Positions 6,238 to 6,330 of a stretch of DNA of 6,330 nucleotides are shown here, one piece after another (within the stretch, counting starts at the first letter, position 1; every line of letters starts with the position of its first letter). A model generated the notes under the pieces. It saw only the letters and a list, made by a program, of their open reading frames with translations. It did not search any database and was not told the origin of the DNA. Position numbers and translations under genes: made by a program. This DNA is from Pseudomonadota bacterium (GTDB lineage Bacteria > Pseudomonadota > Gammaproteobacteria > Xanthomonadales > Xanthomonadaceae), in the NCBI GenBank assembly GCA_023425225.1, contig JAFADB010000108.1, positions 1 to 6,330 of the forward strand, written 5' to 3'.

Positions 6238-6264
6238 GGTCCCGTCTGCTGGCCAGGCGGGACC
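6238..6264 (+). terminator. Hairpin behind levansucrase, likely transcription terminator
   Basis: An 11-bp stem (6238-6248 with 6254-6264, one G-T wobble at 6245/6257) closes a 5-base loop, ctggc. It starts 17 bases after the levansucrase stop. A true T-run does not follow (tgtcggg), so release may be weak or depend on a factor. The stem is seen directly; the terminator role is inferred. Confidence 0.5.
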
Positions 6265-6297
6265 TGTCGGGAATCCCGGTGACCCACCCTGCTCCTC

Positions 6298-6326
6298 GTA
6301 GAGCCACCCCGCCTCGGCGGGGTGGC
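6298..6326. repeat. GTAG-headed REP-type hairpin (SMAG-like), right edge of window
   Basis: GTAG at 6298-6301 is followed by a perfect inverted repeat: GCCACCCCGC (6303-6312) with GCGGGGTGGC (6317-6326) around the tetraloop CTCG. A GTAG tetranucleotide at the foot of a GC-rich hairpin is the hallmark of REP elements moved by RAYT (IS200-like) transposases, including the SMAG repeats of Stenotrophomonas. The window ends 4 bases later, so a partner copy cannot be seen. It could also help end levansucrase transcription. Confidence 0.6.
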
Positions 6327-6330
6327 GCAC

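Noticed and set aside
4661..6301. 546-codon open frame on the + strand overlapping levansucrase
   Set aside because: A +2 frame shadow, Arg/Pro-rich; the GH68 frame with its signal peptide and ribosome site is the real gene.

Overview
The window is GC-rich DNA with long, tightly packed genes. Its copAB-type copper genes, a GTAG-headed palindromic repeat and a 'tccccgcgaaagcgggga' repeat all suggest a gammaproteobacterium of the Xanthomonadaceae/Lysobacteraceae (Lysobacter, Luteimonas, Pseudoxanthomonas or a relative). This assignment is inferred from style and gene content; no marker gene is present.

The left third (1-2384) is the end of a periplasmic copper-resistance operon on the + strand. 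It holds the C-terminal part of the multicopper oxidase CopA, whose stop overlaps the start of the outer-membrane protein CopB (ATGA). A gene for a 100-residue exported protein with a His-rich stretch and two EF-hands follows after 89 bp. CopB carries an unusual N-terminal array of 50-residue repeats with six C-x9-C motifs, still almost identical at DNA level.

The middle (2385-2769) is a convergent gap with no gene. It contains a hairpin and a roughly 290-bp imperfect palindrome (2466-2755) made of nested inverted repeats, which looks like a non-autonomous repeat or MITE-like element.

The right part (2770-6221) is a fructan module made of two divergent genes. A GH32 levanase/exo-fructanase, probably a lipoprotein, lies on the - strand, and a GH68 levansucrase, close to Gluconacetobacter LsdA in its landmark residues, lies on the + strand. 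They share a 212-bp control region with several palindromic or paired sites. Levansucrase should convert sucrose outside the cell to levan (and fructooligosaccharides) plus glucose, and the fructanase should release fructose from that polymer. The arrangement suggests co-regulated synthesis and recovery. No regulator or sugar transporter lies inside the window.

The right end (6222-6330) has a strong hairpin behind the levansucrase stop and a GTAG-headed REP-type hairpin that ends 4 bases before the window edge.
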